A stretch of DNA of 64,000 nucleotides from Butyrivibrio sp. (GCA_015056495.1 SVGC01000014.1:42351-106350); one strand, 5' to 3'. Positions 27,189 to 36,321 are shown, numbered from the stretch's first letter. A program made the numbers and translations. The notes: generated by a model not told the origin, from the sequence alone.

Positions 27189-29762
27189 GTGAAAAAAGAG
27201 TTAAGACAAAAACTAATTAAAGGACTTGTGAAACTGATTCCTTCACTGATAATACTTTTGATCATCGTCGGAGCAACTGTCTATGTAGTAAATACAAAGG
27301 CACCACAGGATGAAAAAGAAGTCATTCCTCCATATGCTTATGAAGGTGGCGAAGACGCTGTAGTAATAGACAATGGTGAATTAAAGCTTACCATGGATAG
27401 CAAAACTACAGAGTTTTCAATTGAAGTAAAGGACACTGGCAAGGTGTGGTATTCAAATCCACAGAATGTAGCCGAGGATCCAATAGCACTTGAAGATCAG
27501 AAAGGTCTTCTTCAGTCTCCACTGGTTATGTCCTATTCGATCACACAGGGTCTTGAAACAACATACAATACATATTCCTTCAGTGCTCAGAACGGAATAT
27601 ATGAGATCATTCCTGGTGAAAATGAGATAAGAGTCAACTATTCACTCGGTAGCGTACAGAAAGAATTTACTATTCCTCCTGTAAGTACAGCAGAAGAGTT
27701 TGAAGGTTTCCTGGCTAAGATGGATAGCAAGGATGCAGATCTTATCAAGCAGTATTACAAAAAATACGATATAAACAAGCTCACACCAAAGGATGATAAA
27801 GATCAGCTTTTGGCTAACTATCCTATCCTTGAAACAAATGTCATTTATGTACTGAGAACTGCTACAAAGGACAATGTACGTAAGACTATCCAGGATAAGT
27901 TTGAAGCAGCCGGATATACATATGATAACTACCTTGCAGATAAGGAATTGGATCAGTCAACAAGTTCAAATGACAATCCTATCTTTAATGTAAGTGTTAT
28001 TTACAGACTTGAGGGAAAAGACCTGGTTGTAGAGGTTCCATTTGAAGACCTTGCTTTTGACCCTGAAACACCTATTTATACAATTACACCTCTTCCATAT
28101 TTTGGAGCAGGCGGACCGGATGATGAAGGCTTCATGTTAGTACCTGAAGGCGGCGGAGCACTTATCAATTTCAACAATGGTAAGACTTCACAGAGCAGTT
28201 ACTACACCAACGTTTATGGTTGGGATATGTGCCTTAGTAGAGATGCTGTAGTACACAACACAAGAGCTTATTACGGAGTGTACGGAGTAGCTGAAGGAAA
28301 TGATTCATTTATCTGTATCCTTGAGGATGGAAGAAGCTATGCATCTATTCAGGCTGATGTAGCTGGTAAGAACCACAGTTACAACTTTGTAAATGCTAAA
28401 TACAGCATCTGCCAGAGAGAAAAATATGATGTAGGTGATATCGCTAACAGTGATATTTACGAATATGCAACAGAGCTTCCTGATGAAAGCCTGAAGCAGA
28501 GATACACATTTGTTGATTCTGGAAGTTATGTAGATATGGCAAAGGTATATAGCTCATATCTCCAGAATGAATATGCAGGTTACCTTGATCTTGTAAGTGA
28601 TGCTTCTACTCCTGTAGCAATCGAGATCGTTGGTGCGATCGATAAGGTAAAACAGATTGCTGGTGTACCAGTTTCAAGACCTCTTAAGCTTACAAGCTAC
28701 GAAGAGGCAGCACAGATCATTGATGAGCTTAACGCATCCGGTGTTCTGAACATGCACATCAAGTTCAGCGGATGGTGTAACGGAGGCGTTCAGCAGAAAG
28801 TACTTACTAAAACAAAGACCATTGGTGCTCTTGGAAGTAAGAAGGATCTGAATAACTTCATCCAGAGCGCAGAATCACTTGGCAATACAGTATACCTTAA
28901 CGGTATCACACAGTATGCATACGACAGTAACATACTTGATGGTTTCTTCTCATATACTGATGCAGCTAAGTTCATCAGTAAAGAGAGAGCAGAACTTCAT
29001 GCATACAGCCATATCACTTATGGTGAAAGAGATGACGAAGATACACATTACCTTCTCCACACAGAACTGGCTAAGAAATATGCTGATAATCTTGTAAGCT
29101 CAGCTCAGAAATATGGAGCAGGTGCTTCATTCCAGGATCTGGGTATGGATCTTTCATCTGATTTCTATAGAAAGAATACATACAGCAGACAGGCAGTACT
29201 TGATCTTCAGGTTGAGCAGTTAAAGAGTTACAACGATGCAGGAACACCAGTGATGATCAATATGGGTAATGATTATGCTATTCCATTCTGCTCAATGGTT
29301 ACAGAGATGGATCTTAGAGGAAGTGAATACACTATCCTTGATGAGTGCATACCATTCTTCCAGCTGGCACTTCACGGAAGAGTTGATTACACAGGTGATC
29401 CTATCAATATCTGTGGAAATGCAGAGGATGAAGTTCTTTACTCAGCAGAATATGGAGCAGGTTTGTGCTTTACATTCATGAAAGAGAGTTCATTTGCAAC
29501 TCAGAAGACTCTTTATACAGAGTATTACGGAGCATCTTTCGATTCATGGAAAGACAAGATGCTTGAAATCTACACAAGATATAACAACGAGTTAGGTCAT
29601 ACATTCAATCAGGAAATGACTGGTCATGACAACCTTACATCAGATGTTTCACTGACTGAATATGCTGACGGTACTTCAGTATACGTTAACTATGGTTACA
29701 GCGACTATGTTACAGACAACGGAGTTAAAGTACCAGCAAGAGATTATGTAGTTACCAGATGA
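27189..29762 (+). CDS. Large membrane-anchored DUF5696-like protein, possible glycosidase fold
   Basis: About 857 residues from a GTG at 27189 with AAGAGGTG well spaced upstream (a GTG at 27180 is less well placed). One N-terminal membrane segment (about residues 12-34) anchors an outside domain. The first ~470 residues look beta-rich (TTEFSIEVKDTGKVWYSNP). From about 480 the pattern suits a (beta/alpha)8 barrel: ELNASGVLNMHIKFSGWCNG, LGNTVYLNGITQYAYD, GASFQDLGMDLSSDF, TPVMINMGNDYAIPFC. I recall this family as DUF5696, found with similar transporter sets. The barrel-like half could be a glycoside hydrolase of unknown specificity, an inference from pattern only. Confidence 0.7.
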   Translation: MKKELRQKLIKGLVKLIPSLIILLIIVGATVYVVNTKAPQDEKEVIPPYAYEGGEDAVVIDNGELKLTMDSKTTEFSIEVKDTGKVWYSNPQNVAEDPIALEDQKGLLQSPLVMSYSITQGLETTYNTYSFSAQNGIYEIIPGENEIRVNYSLGSVQKEFTIPPVSTAEEFEGFLAKMDSKDADLIKQYYKKYDINKLTPKDDKDQLLANYPILETNVIYVLRTATKDNVRKTIQDKFEAAGYTYDNYLADKELDQSTSSNDNPIFNVSVIYRLEGKDLVVEVPFEDLAFDPETPIYTITPLPYFGAGGPDDEGFMLVPEGGGALINFNNGKTSQSSYYTNVYGWDMCLSRDAVVHNTRAYYGVYGVAEGNDSFICILEDGRSYASIQADVAGKNHSYNFVNAKYSICQREKYDVGDIANSDIYEYATELPDESLKQRYTFVDSGSYVDMAKVYSSYLQNEYAGYLDLVSDASTPVAIEIVGAIDKVKQIAGVPVSRPLKLTSYEEAAQIIDELNASGVLNMHIKFSGWCNGGVQQKVLTKTKTIGALGSKKDLNNFIQSAESLGNTVYLNGITQYAYDSNILDGFFSYTDAAKFISKERAELHAYSHITYGERDDEDTHYLLHTELAKKYADNLVSSAQKYGAGASFQDLGMDLSSDFYRKNTYSRQAVLDLQVEQLKSYNDAGTPVMINMGNDYAIPFCSMVTEMDLRGSEYTILDECIPFFQLALHGRVDYTGDPINICGNAEDEVLYSAEYGAGLCFTFMKESSFATQKTLYTEYYGASFDSWKDKMLEIYTRYNNELGHTFNQEMTGHDNLTSDVSLTEYADGTSVYVNYGYSDYVTDNGVKVPARDYVVTR

Positions 29763-29776
29763 GAAAGGCGTTTGAT

Positions 29777-30685
29777 ATGAGTAAGCAAAAAAACAAATTG
29801 GCTGGGCTTCAGAAGCGAAAAGCCATATCGGGATATTTGTTTATATCTCCTTTTATAATTGGATTTTTGGTCTTTATGGTCAAACCGCTTTTCGAATCGT
29901 TTTACATGAGTTTTTGCAATGTAAATCTGTCAGCTGGTAATGTTACCAAGACCTTAGCAGGATTCACCAACTATGTATTTGCATTTAGAGTTGATCCTGA
30001 ATATAACAGACTTTTATGGGAAGAAATGTCACGAATGATGGTTTATTCCCTGGCGATCATTGTATTCAGTTTCTTTGTAGCACTGATACTTAACCAGAAG
30101 TTCAAAGGAAGAGCACTGGTAAGAGCAATCTTCTTTTTACCGGTTATCCTTTCTTCAGGTGTTATCGTTGGTATCGAATCCAACAACGAACTGATGGCTT
30201 CACTGGCTCAGACAATTGAGCAGTCATCCTCAGGAATCAGTGTTACTGCAGCTCTTGAGAGTATCCTTCGTACAGCTGGCGTCGGTGTCAGAGCTTACGA
30301 AAAGGTATTCGAAGTTATTGACAATATCTACGATGTAGCACTTGCATCAGGTATTCAGATCATCATCTTCTTATCAGGTCTGCAGACTATTTCATCAAGT
30401 ATGTATGAAGCAGCTGATATTGAAGGATGTACTAAATGGGAGAGTCTTTGGAAGATCACATTCCCAATGATAAGTTCTTTGTTCCTTGTAAACTGGATCT
30501 ACACTGTTGTTGATTTCTGTATGAGATCTGACAACGCAGTAATAGAGAAGATTCAAAAAGTAATGATTGACCAGCAGCAGTATGGTAATGCATCTGCAAT
30601 GTCCTGGATATACTTCTTCCTGGTACTTGCATTTGTAGGTGTCACATCATTCTTTATTTCAAAGAGGGTTTATTACTATGACTAA
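29777..30685 (+). CDS. ABC sugar transporter permease, pair 2, MalF type
   Basis: About 302 residues from the ATG at 29777, preceded by AGAAAGG; an upstream ATG at 29759 overlaps the previous stop and would add six residues. About six membrane segments (GYLFISPFIIGFLVFMVKPLF first). The EAA loop is YEAADIEGCTKWESLWKITFP, with Glu-Gly in place of Asp-Gly. A longer loop at about 140-180 sets it apart from pair 1. It overlaps the next permease by eight bases. Confidence 0.9.
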   Translation: MSKQKNKLAGLQKRKAISGYLFISPFIIGFLVFMVKPLFESFYMSFCNVNLSAGNVTKTLAGFTNYVFAFRVDPEYNRLLWEEMSRMMVYSLAIIVFSFFVALILNQKFKGRALVRAIFFLPVILSSGVIVGIESNNELMASLAQTIEQSSSGISVTAALESILRTAGVGVRAYEKVFEVIDNIYDVALASGIQIIIFLSGLQTISSSMYEAADIEGCTKWESLWKITFPMISSLFLVNWIYTVVDFCMRSDNAVIEKIQKVMIDQQQYGNASAMSWIYFFLVLAFVGVTSFFISKRVYYYD

Positions 30686-31691
30686 TTCACATGTTATTAA
30701 GGCAGGGTACGAAAAACTTGGATTCTGGGAGAGAAACAAGCTCTCCGGTGGATATCTTTTACAAAAAAAGGTATCTGAAAAAGCAGTAAGTATCATTAGA
30801 TTTATTCTTTTATTTGGAATGTGCTTCATGATCCTGCAGCCTATCTTAAATAAGATATCTGTAAGCTTCATGACAGAAAAAGATTTGTACAACCCAATCG
30901 TTGTATCAATTCCAGAGCACTTTACAACAGGCAACTACAGACTTGCAGCTGAACTTATGAGTTACAGCCAGGCAGTTATGAATTCACTTATCATATCACT
31001 GACAATCGCAGCTCTTCAGATTGCAGTTTGTACACTTGTTGGATATGGATTTGCAAGATTTGATTTTCCTCTTAAGAAGTTCTGGTTTGCGATGGTCATC
31101 CTGGTTATCCTGATCCCACCACAGACAATTGCCAGCTCACTTCACCTTCACTTCAGATTCTTTGATATCTTAGGAATCTTTAAGCTGATCACAGGTGAGA
31201 CGATTAACCTTAGAGGTTCAAAGCTTCCATATTATCTTATGAGTGCAGGTTGTATGGGACTTAAGAATGGTCTCTACATATACATGATCCGCCAGTATTT
31301 CAGAAATATCCCTGGCGATCTTGAGGAAGCAGCTTATGTTGATGGTTGCGGCACTTTAAAGACATTTATACGTATCATGTTGCCACAGGCTAAGCCAATC
31401 CTTACATCATGTTTCCTTTTCGCATTTGTATGGCAGTGGACAGATGGTTTCTACTCAAGAATGTTCCTTGGAAACACAAAGCTTGTAAGTACAGCTCTTT
31501 CAAGAATTGTAGATAGCCTTGGTGCTTATATCCAGCGTATCAATGGTGTTAAGACAACTATTTCAGTTGCTTATTCAAACTGCATCTTATCAACTGGTAC
31601 ATTGATGATCGTTATGCCTCTGATAGTTCTTTATCTGTTCGCTCAGAGAGCATTCGTTGAAAGTATCAGTAGTACAGGTATCAAGATGTAA
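30678..31691 (+). CDS. ABC sugar transporter permease, pair 2, MalG type
   Basis: About 337 residues from the ATG at 30678 with AGAGGG nine bases upstream; the longer frame from 30639 lies within the previous gene and is not needed. About six membrane segments; the EAA loop is EEAAYVDGCGTLKTFIRIML. It is some 50 residues longer than the usual MalG type, with an extra stretch near residues 165-195. The final binding protein follows after a 73-base gap. Confidence 0.9.
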   Translation: MTNSHVIKAGYEKLGFWERNKLSGGYLLQKKVSEKAVSIIRFILLFGMCFMILQPILNKISVSFMTEKDLYNPIVVSIPEHFTTGNYRLAAELMSYSQAVMNSLIISLTIAALQIAVCTLVGYGFARFDFPLKKFWFAMVILVILIPPQTIASSLHLHFRFFDILGIFKLITGETINLRGSKLPYYLMSAGCMGLKNGLYIYMIRQYFRNIPGDLEEAAYVDGCGTLKTFIRIMLPQAKPILTSCFLFAFVWQWTDGFYSRMFLGNTKLVSTALSRIVDSLGAYIQRINGVKTTISVAYSNCILSTGTLMIVMPLIVLYLFAQRAFVESISSTGIKM

Positions 31692-31708
31692 TGAGGTTAC
31701 GGTAGTTA

Positions 31709-31727
31709 CCAGATAATAATATCTGGA
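31709..31727 (+). promoter_or_regulatory. Small hairpin between permease and binding-protein genes
   Basis: CCAGAT and ATCTGG flank a six-base loop in the 73-bp gap before the last binding-protein gene. It could act as an RNA processing or stability element that raises binding-protein output. No terminator T-run is present. Confidence 0.35.
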
Positions 31728-31764
31728 CTAATATATTTCCCTATGGGGTAAGGAGGATAAGACT

Positions 31765-33258
31765 ATGAGAAAGTCTCTCACAACAAAAGCAACAGCAGCC
31801 ATTACTATGGCAGCAATGCTTGCAAGCATGACAGCTTGTAACGGCGGGGATTCAACAACACCTGCAAACACAGATTCTACAACAGATAGCGCTGCAGCTA
31901 CATCTGCAGAAGCTACAACTGAGGCATCAACAGATGCAGCAGATGCTACAGAATCAACTGAATATGATCCATATGAAATCATCACAGATGAGAACGGTGA
32001 TCCTATCGATCTTGGTGGTATGGATATCATCATTCGTGACTGGTGGTCAGGCGAAGAGCAGGAGCCACAGAACGATTATGAAGAGTGCCTCAAGGAGTAC
32101 AGAGATTGGATCCAGGAGACTTACAACTTCACTATCAAATCACAGGCTATGTCTGACTGGGGTTCAACACCTACAGATTTCGTAGACTATGCTACATCAG
32201 GCGGCGATGAGAACTATCTGTTCGTTCTTCGTGACGATCCAGCTATCACATCAGCTATGGCTAATGGCCTTATGTATGACCTTTCAACTCTTGATTGCCT
32301 TGACTTCTCAGAAGACAAGTTCCAGAGAAACCTTCTTCATGAGCAGTATTCAATCGGAGACAGCATCTATGCTATGTTCGCTGGATATTCAGAAGCTCGT
32401 ACAGGTGTATACTTCAACAAGAGACTTCTGACAGATGCTGGTATTGATCCAGAATCAATCTATGATATGCAGGCAGATGGAACATGGACATGGGATGCAT
32501 TTGATGAACTTATGTCTAAGGTTCAGCAGGATAAGGATAACGATGGTACAGTAGATGTTTGGGGTCTTACACTTAACGAAGGTGTTATGACAACAGCAGC
32601 TGTATTCTCAAACGGCGGTTCTTACATCGATAAGGATGCTGATGGTAACTTCGTATACAACCTTGAATCTCCTGAGACTCTTGAAGCTCTTGAGTGGACA
32701 GTTGATATGTTCAACAAGTATGATATGCCAGACCCAGAAGGTGCTGAATGGGATTACTACAAAGAAGTATTCCTTAACGGCCAGGCTGCTTTCCTTGTAG
32801 AAGATGAGTATGCTGGATGCCCAGGTAACTTCCTTGAAGATATGCAGGATGAAATTGGTTTCGTTATGTTCCCTAAGGGACCTCAGATGGATGATTACAT
32901 CAACGTATGGACAAACAACCCAGTTGCAATCCCAGCATGCTATGATGCTGATAAGGCTTGGAAGCTTGCATTTGCTTGGAACCTTTACACAAATGCTCCA
33001 TCAGCTGAGTACTATGATTACAACGGATACCTTTCAACAGCTAGAAATGGTAAGTTTGATGAGAGAGCAGTTGATGAAACAATCACAATGATGACAGAAA
33101 AGGGAACTGTTGCATACCACGGAATGGTTCCAAACCTTAGCCTTGGTTCAGATTTCGTATGGAACATCGGACCTAACTGCGTTGTATCAGAGCAGGTAGA
33201 AGCAATCCGTGATACATGGAAGGCTTATGTTGACGAAGCTAATGCAGCTAACAAATAA
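31765..33258 (+). CDS. ABC sugar transporter substrate-binding lipoprotein, pair 2
   Basis: A 497-residue lipoprotein with signal peptide ending MTAC (Cys25), an acidic Ser/Thr/Ala linker to about residue 65, and a family 1 binding domain (GTWTWDAFDELMSKVQQDKD, typical of oligosaccharide receptors). TAAGGAGG lies about nine bases before the ATG, the strongest ribosome binding site in the run. As the last gene of the run it would serve the second permease pair. A bidirectional terminator follows. Confidence 0.9.
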   Translation: MRKSLTTKATAAITMAAMLASMTACNGGDSTTPANTDSTTDSAAATSAEATTEASTDAADATESTEYDPYEIITDENGDPIDLGGMDIIIRDWWSGEEQEPQNDYEECLKEYRDWIQETYNFTIKSQAMSDWGSTPTDFVDYATSGGDENYLFVLRDDPAITSAMANGLMYDLSTLDCLDFSEDKFQRNLLHEQYSIGDSIYAMFAGYSEARTGVYFNKRLLTDAGIDPESIYDMQADGTWTWDAFDELMSKVQQDKDNDGTVDVWGLTLNEGVMTTAAVFSNGGSYIDKDADGNFVYNLESPETLEALEWTVDMFNKYDMPDPEGAEWDYYKEVFLNGQAAFLVEDEYAGCPGNFLEDMQDEIGFVMFPKGPQMDDYINVWTNNPVAIPACYDADKAWKLAFAWNLYTNAPSAEYYDYNGYLSTARNGKFDERAVDETITMMTEKGTVAYHGMVPNLSLGSDFVWNIGPNCVVSEQVEAIRDTWKAYVDEANAANK

Positions 33259-33297
33259 TTAAAAGAAAACTTGTAAGCAGTATATTTTTAGAGGTTT

Positions 33298-33342
33298 AAG
33301 CAGCTATGATAGATGATAAGTTAATCTTTCATAGCTGCTTTT
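33298..33342. terminator. Bidirectional terminator between converging genes
   Basis: AAGCAGCTATGA (33298-33309) pairs with TCATAGCTGCTT (33329-33340), followed by T residues on the plus strand. The right arm overlaps the stop codon of the minus-strand Lgt-like gene. Confidence 0.85.
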
Positions 33343-34111
33343 CATTATGCTCAGAAAAGATACGTAGATTACACGTGATCAGTATAAAGCCAAGAATTAT
33401 GAATAAGATAGAAAACCATTGAGCTAGCGTAAATGGTGTATCGGCCAGAGGATTTGATCCATAACGCAGCCATTCTAATATAAATCTGACAATTCCGTAG
33501 GAAATCAAATATATGTCGATGGAATAGTCATCTGTAAATCTTTTTTGCAAAAAGAAAATAAGCGTGGAAATGAGCATCAGACAGATGGCTTCGACTAGCT
33601 GTACCGGAAATAGTGGTATACCAGATGGAGCTAATGATGGATGAGGAAAAATAACTGCACCAAAGCCATTGTATTCTATGCCATAGCAGCACCCTGCCAT
33701 AAAACAGCCTATTTTGCAAAAACCATGTACAAATGGAAATAAGAAGAAAAGTTTATTGATATATGGGCGAGGATCAAATCCATGAATCTTAGTGCATAAG
33801 ACAATAGTGATAATACATCCCGCGACTCCGCCCAAAAAAGAATATCCGGTTCCCAGGATTGCAAGGAGTCCTGTTTTAGATAAAAGAAAACCAATGCCTG
33901 ACCGATAGACTAGTGTCAGCAGATATAGTATTTTGGCACCAATGACAACGCCCAATAATGCGTAGGCTTCAAGAAGAATCATATTATTGTGGTCCAGGTG
34001 ATTTTTTTTGACTATGTGCATTGCAATCATGTTAGCAAGTATAAGCCCTATAACTATCATCAGACCGTAGGATGGAAGCTTGAAACCTAATAAATTAAAA
34101 TATAAATGCAT
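33329..34111 (-). CDS. Prolipoprotein diacylglyceryl transferase family protein
   Basis: A 260-residue integral membrane protein of the Lgt family, with about seven membrane segments. The conserved block reads HGFCKIGCFMAGCCYG, where classical Lgt enzymes have an HGRxGNFxNxE type motif; the Cys-rich version is seen in clostridial Lgt paralogues. IPLFPVQLVEA and RFILEWLRYG also fit the family. It would attach diacylglycerol to lipoprotein cysteines, or act on another lipid acceptor if it is a paralogue. At least eight lipoproteins are encoded in this window. It is a single-gene unit. Confidence 0.75.
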   Translation of the reverse strand: MHLYFNLLGFKLPSYGLMIVIGLILANMIAMHIVKKNHLDHNNMILLEAYALLGVVIGAKILYLLTLVYRSGIGFLLSKTGLLAILGTGYSFLGGVAGCIITIVLCTKIHGFDPRPYINKLFFLFPFVHGFCKIGCFMAGCCYGIEYNGFGAVIFPHPSLAPSGIPLFPVQLVEAICLMLISTLIFFLQKRFTDDYSIDIYLISYGIVRFILEWLRYGSNPLADTPFTLAQWFSILFIILGFILITCNLRIFSEHNEKQL

Positions 34112-34164
34112 GGGAAATAAACCTTTTGAAATTATTTGTGGACGTGATCATAGTTACAAAAAAA

Positions 34165-34222
34165 GAGCCAATGGGGACGTATTCTTGGCATTCCATCTAA
34201 GAATACACGCCCTCATTGACTC
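34165..34222 (-). terminator. GGGGACGTA-family palindrome serving as terminator
   Basis: An imperfect inverted repeat, GAGCCAATGGGGACGTATTC (from 34165) against the complementary half ending at 34222, with A-runs on the left (T-run on the minus strand) and on the right. It follows the stop of the minus-strand DUF4190-like gene. Its core is shared with the element at 10044-10154. Confidence 0.8.
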
Positions 34223-34228
34223 AAAAAA

Positions 34229-34984
34229 TCAATAATAACTAGCCTCATTTATTATGCCTAATAATACTGCAGAACAAGCAAAAGTTACAATTAATGCTAA
34301 TGCTAGTCCAACAATACTGCAAATTAAACCAGCTTTCTGTAAGGTACCATTAAAGTTGTTTTTTGCAGCACATACTGCAAGGATGATACCTACTATACCA
34401 AGAATGATACCTACAAATGAAAGCACGCATGTAAGTGAAAGGATTATAGAAAGTGCACCACAAACAAGGGATGCTGTTGCAAGGTTTTTACCATGGGCGT
34501 TGACATCCTGGTTGTTGTACATATTAGGATTGTAAGAATTGTTCTGGTAATAATTTCCATTAGGGTTGTAATTATTGTTCTGATAGTAATTACCAGCCTG
34601 ATTAAATCCGTTATTAGTAGGAATATTATTAGCATAATAATTGTTTGTATTGGAAACATTATTTGGATTGTAGTAGTTAGGCTGCTGACCTATAGGAGCA
34701 CCGGTGTTAGGGTCGAAGTTAGCACCTGGCTGACTTATAGGAGCGCCAGTGTTAGGGTCGAAGTTAGCACCTGGCTGACTTATAGGAGCGCCAGTGTTAG
34801 GATTGAAGTTGTTACCCTGCTGTCCAAAAGGAGCACTGTTTACAGGTGTTTCAAGGTTAGAATAGTAGTTGCTTGTGTTAGTTGTTGTATTTACTGTGTC
34901 TGATGAAGCACTATCACTATTAAAAGCATTTTCTGTCTGAGTAGTGGTAGAAAAAACACCATTATTTAAGTTATCTTTTTCCAT
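34229..34984 (-). CDS. DUF4190-like membrane protein with Asn/Pro-rich repeats
   Basis: A 251-residue protein without a signal peptide. Residues about 1-165 are low-complexity and rich in Asn, Tyr and Pro, with three 15-residue repeats of the type PGANFDPNTGAPISQ at about 50-97. Residues about 168-250 carry two hydrophobic segments (SLVCGALSIILSLTCVLSF and GLICSIVGLALALIVTFACS) around a short loop, the layout of DUF4190-type membrane proteins. The long disordered N terminus is probably cytoplasmic. Function unknown. Confidence 0.75.
   Translation of the reverse strand: MEKDNLNNGVFSTTTQTENAFNSDSASSDTVNTTTNTSNYYSNLETPVNSAPFGQQGNNFNPNTGAPISQPGANFDPNTGAPISQPGANFDPNTGAPIGQQPNYYNPNNVSNTNNYYANNIPTNNGFNQAGNYYQNNNYNPNGNYYQNNSYNPNMYNNQDVNAHGKNLATASLVCGALSIILSLTCVLSFVGIILGIVGIILAVCAAKNNFNGTLQKAGLICSIVGLALALIVTFACSAVLLGIINEASYY
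34695..34829 (-). repeat. 45-bp tandem repeat inside the DUF4190-like gene
   Basis: Three units, 34695-34739, 34740-34784 and 34785-34829, each 15 codons. The first two are nearly identical and the third has diverged in its second half. The unit length keeps the frame, so copy number can vary without breaking the protein. Confidence 0.88.
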
Positions 34985-35066
34985 TAACTATGTACCTCCG
35001 AAAATTTAAGAACTTTTAAGTTTCTTTTTTTATTATATAGAATTTTCATGAAAAAAACAGTAAAAA

Positions 35067-35117
35067 AATACAGCGAAAACTCTTTTAAGTTCGCTAAAAA
35101 AGAGATTTTCGCTGTAT
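35067..35117 (-). terminator. Terminator after EamA transporter gene
   Basis: A long inverted repeat with ATACAGCGAAAA on the left and TTTTCGCTGTAT on the right, and TCTTTT/AAAAGA pairing inside. It follows the minus-strand EamA gene, and A/T tracts on both sides allow use in either direction. Confidence 0.8.
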
Positions 35118-35129
35118 TATTTGGAAATA

Positions 35130-36044
35130 TTATTCTCCTTCGATCACGGCAAGGATCAGGATACCTGCAATAACCATGAACAGGAACATGTACTGCTTCC
35201 AGGTAAGTTTTTCCTTAAGGAATATTCTGGACAAGAGCATGGATACTACGCAGACTGCTGAGATGATAGGAGCTGCGATGGCACCATTACCGCTCATGGC
35301 AAATACATATGTGAACTGTCCGGCTGTTTCGCAGATAGCAGCAAGGATTTTGTCTCGCTGAGTAGGAAGTTCGTATTTAACGCCTTTTGCCTTCATAAAG
35401 ATCAGAAGGATGATAGCTACAATAAAGAATGTTAATTCATAAGATGTATTGGCAACATTCTCGATAGTATCTTCAGTGATATCCAGAAGTGGGCTTGTGC
35501 TCACATCATCGAGGTAGTAGATATCAAGGAAGCTGCCAAGAGCATCGATGAAAGCATAGCAGAATGGCATTGCAAAGGCGATGATAGCCATTTTTTTGCC
35601 AAGCTTTTTCTTTCGGTCTGTAGAACCATTATTTTCCAGAAATCCAACACCGAGGATACCAATCACGATCAGTATGATCGCTGCAATTGATCCGCTTGAG
35701 ATTGTCTCGCCCAGGATCACAACAGCCATCAGTGAGCAGATAGCACCGGATGTATTCTCAATAGGGTCAGAGATTGACTCTTCGATGAATCGCATTCCAA
35801 AAAATGAAAACGCCATGGATGCTATGTAACATAATGAAACCGGGAAATAAACGAGCAGATTGGCAAAGTTATAGCCGATATCGCCAGTTATCAGAGTGAA
35901 TATTGCATGGATACCCATGACAAATCCGACTGCAACAACAATTTTTAAATGAGCATATTTCTCATCAGGTCTTGCTCCTTTTTTATAGAATAATTCTGCA
36001 AGACCCCAGATAAAGGTTGTTGCCAGAGTAAAAAATAACCACAT
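35130..36044 (-). CDS. EamA/DMT-superfamily transporter
   Basis: A 304-residue membrane protein with about ten hydrophobic segments in two halves, the drug/metabolite transporter layout. FFTLATTFIWGLAELFYKKG opens the first half; ENTSGAICSLMAVVILGETI is the segment pattern usual in EamA domains. AAAGGA lies about seven bases before the ATG. The substrate is unknown. A single-gene unit, divergent from tldD. Confidence 0.85.
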   Translation of the reverse strand: MWLFFTLATTFIWGLAELFYKKGARPDEKYAHLKIVVAVGFVMGIHAIFTLITGDIGYNFANLLVYFPVSLCYIASMAFSFFGMRFIEESISDPIENTSGAICSLMAVVILGETISSGSIAAIILIVIGILGVGFLENNGSTDRKKKLGKKMAIIAFAMPFCYAFIDALGSFLDIYYLDDVSTSPLLDITEDTIENVANTSYELTFFIVAIILLIFMKAKGVKYELPTQRDKILAAICETAGQFTYVFAMSGNGAIAAPIISAVCVVSMLLSRIFLKEKLTWKQYMFLFMVIAGILILAVIEGE

Positions 36045-36206
36045 ATCGTGTCCTTTCTATATGAGTTGATAAATGTTATATAGGCATTTACTTCAACATA
36101 TTATAATGTATTGCTTCTTTTTTTCCAATAATAAAAAGGAGATTTCATGTGAGGTTACGGTTCAGAAATGACGAGTGCCTGCGCTCAAGTATAGCAATAA
36201 AAGACA

Positions 36207-36259
36207 TAGGCAAGTGTGTGCTACTTTGCTATAATTACACTGTTGCAACGCGTTAGTGT
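36207..36259 (+). promoter_or_regulatory. Candidate promoter and small palindrome before tldD
   Basis: TATAAT lies at 36230-36235 with a poor -35 (TAGGCA) 17 bp upstream. ACACT (36237-36241) and AGTGT (36255-36259) form an inverted repeat at the expected transcription start. The rest of the 277-bp gap holds nothing else I can support. Confidence 0.4.
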
Positions 36260-36321
36260 TGGAAACGGTTGTATTCAAATGAAAAAAGCCAGATTACTTG
36301 GCGGGAAGGAATAATAGGAGA

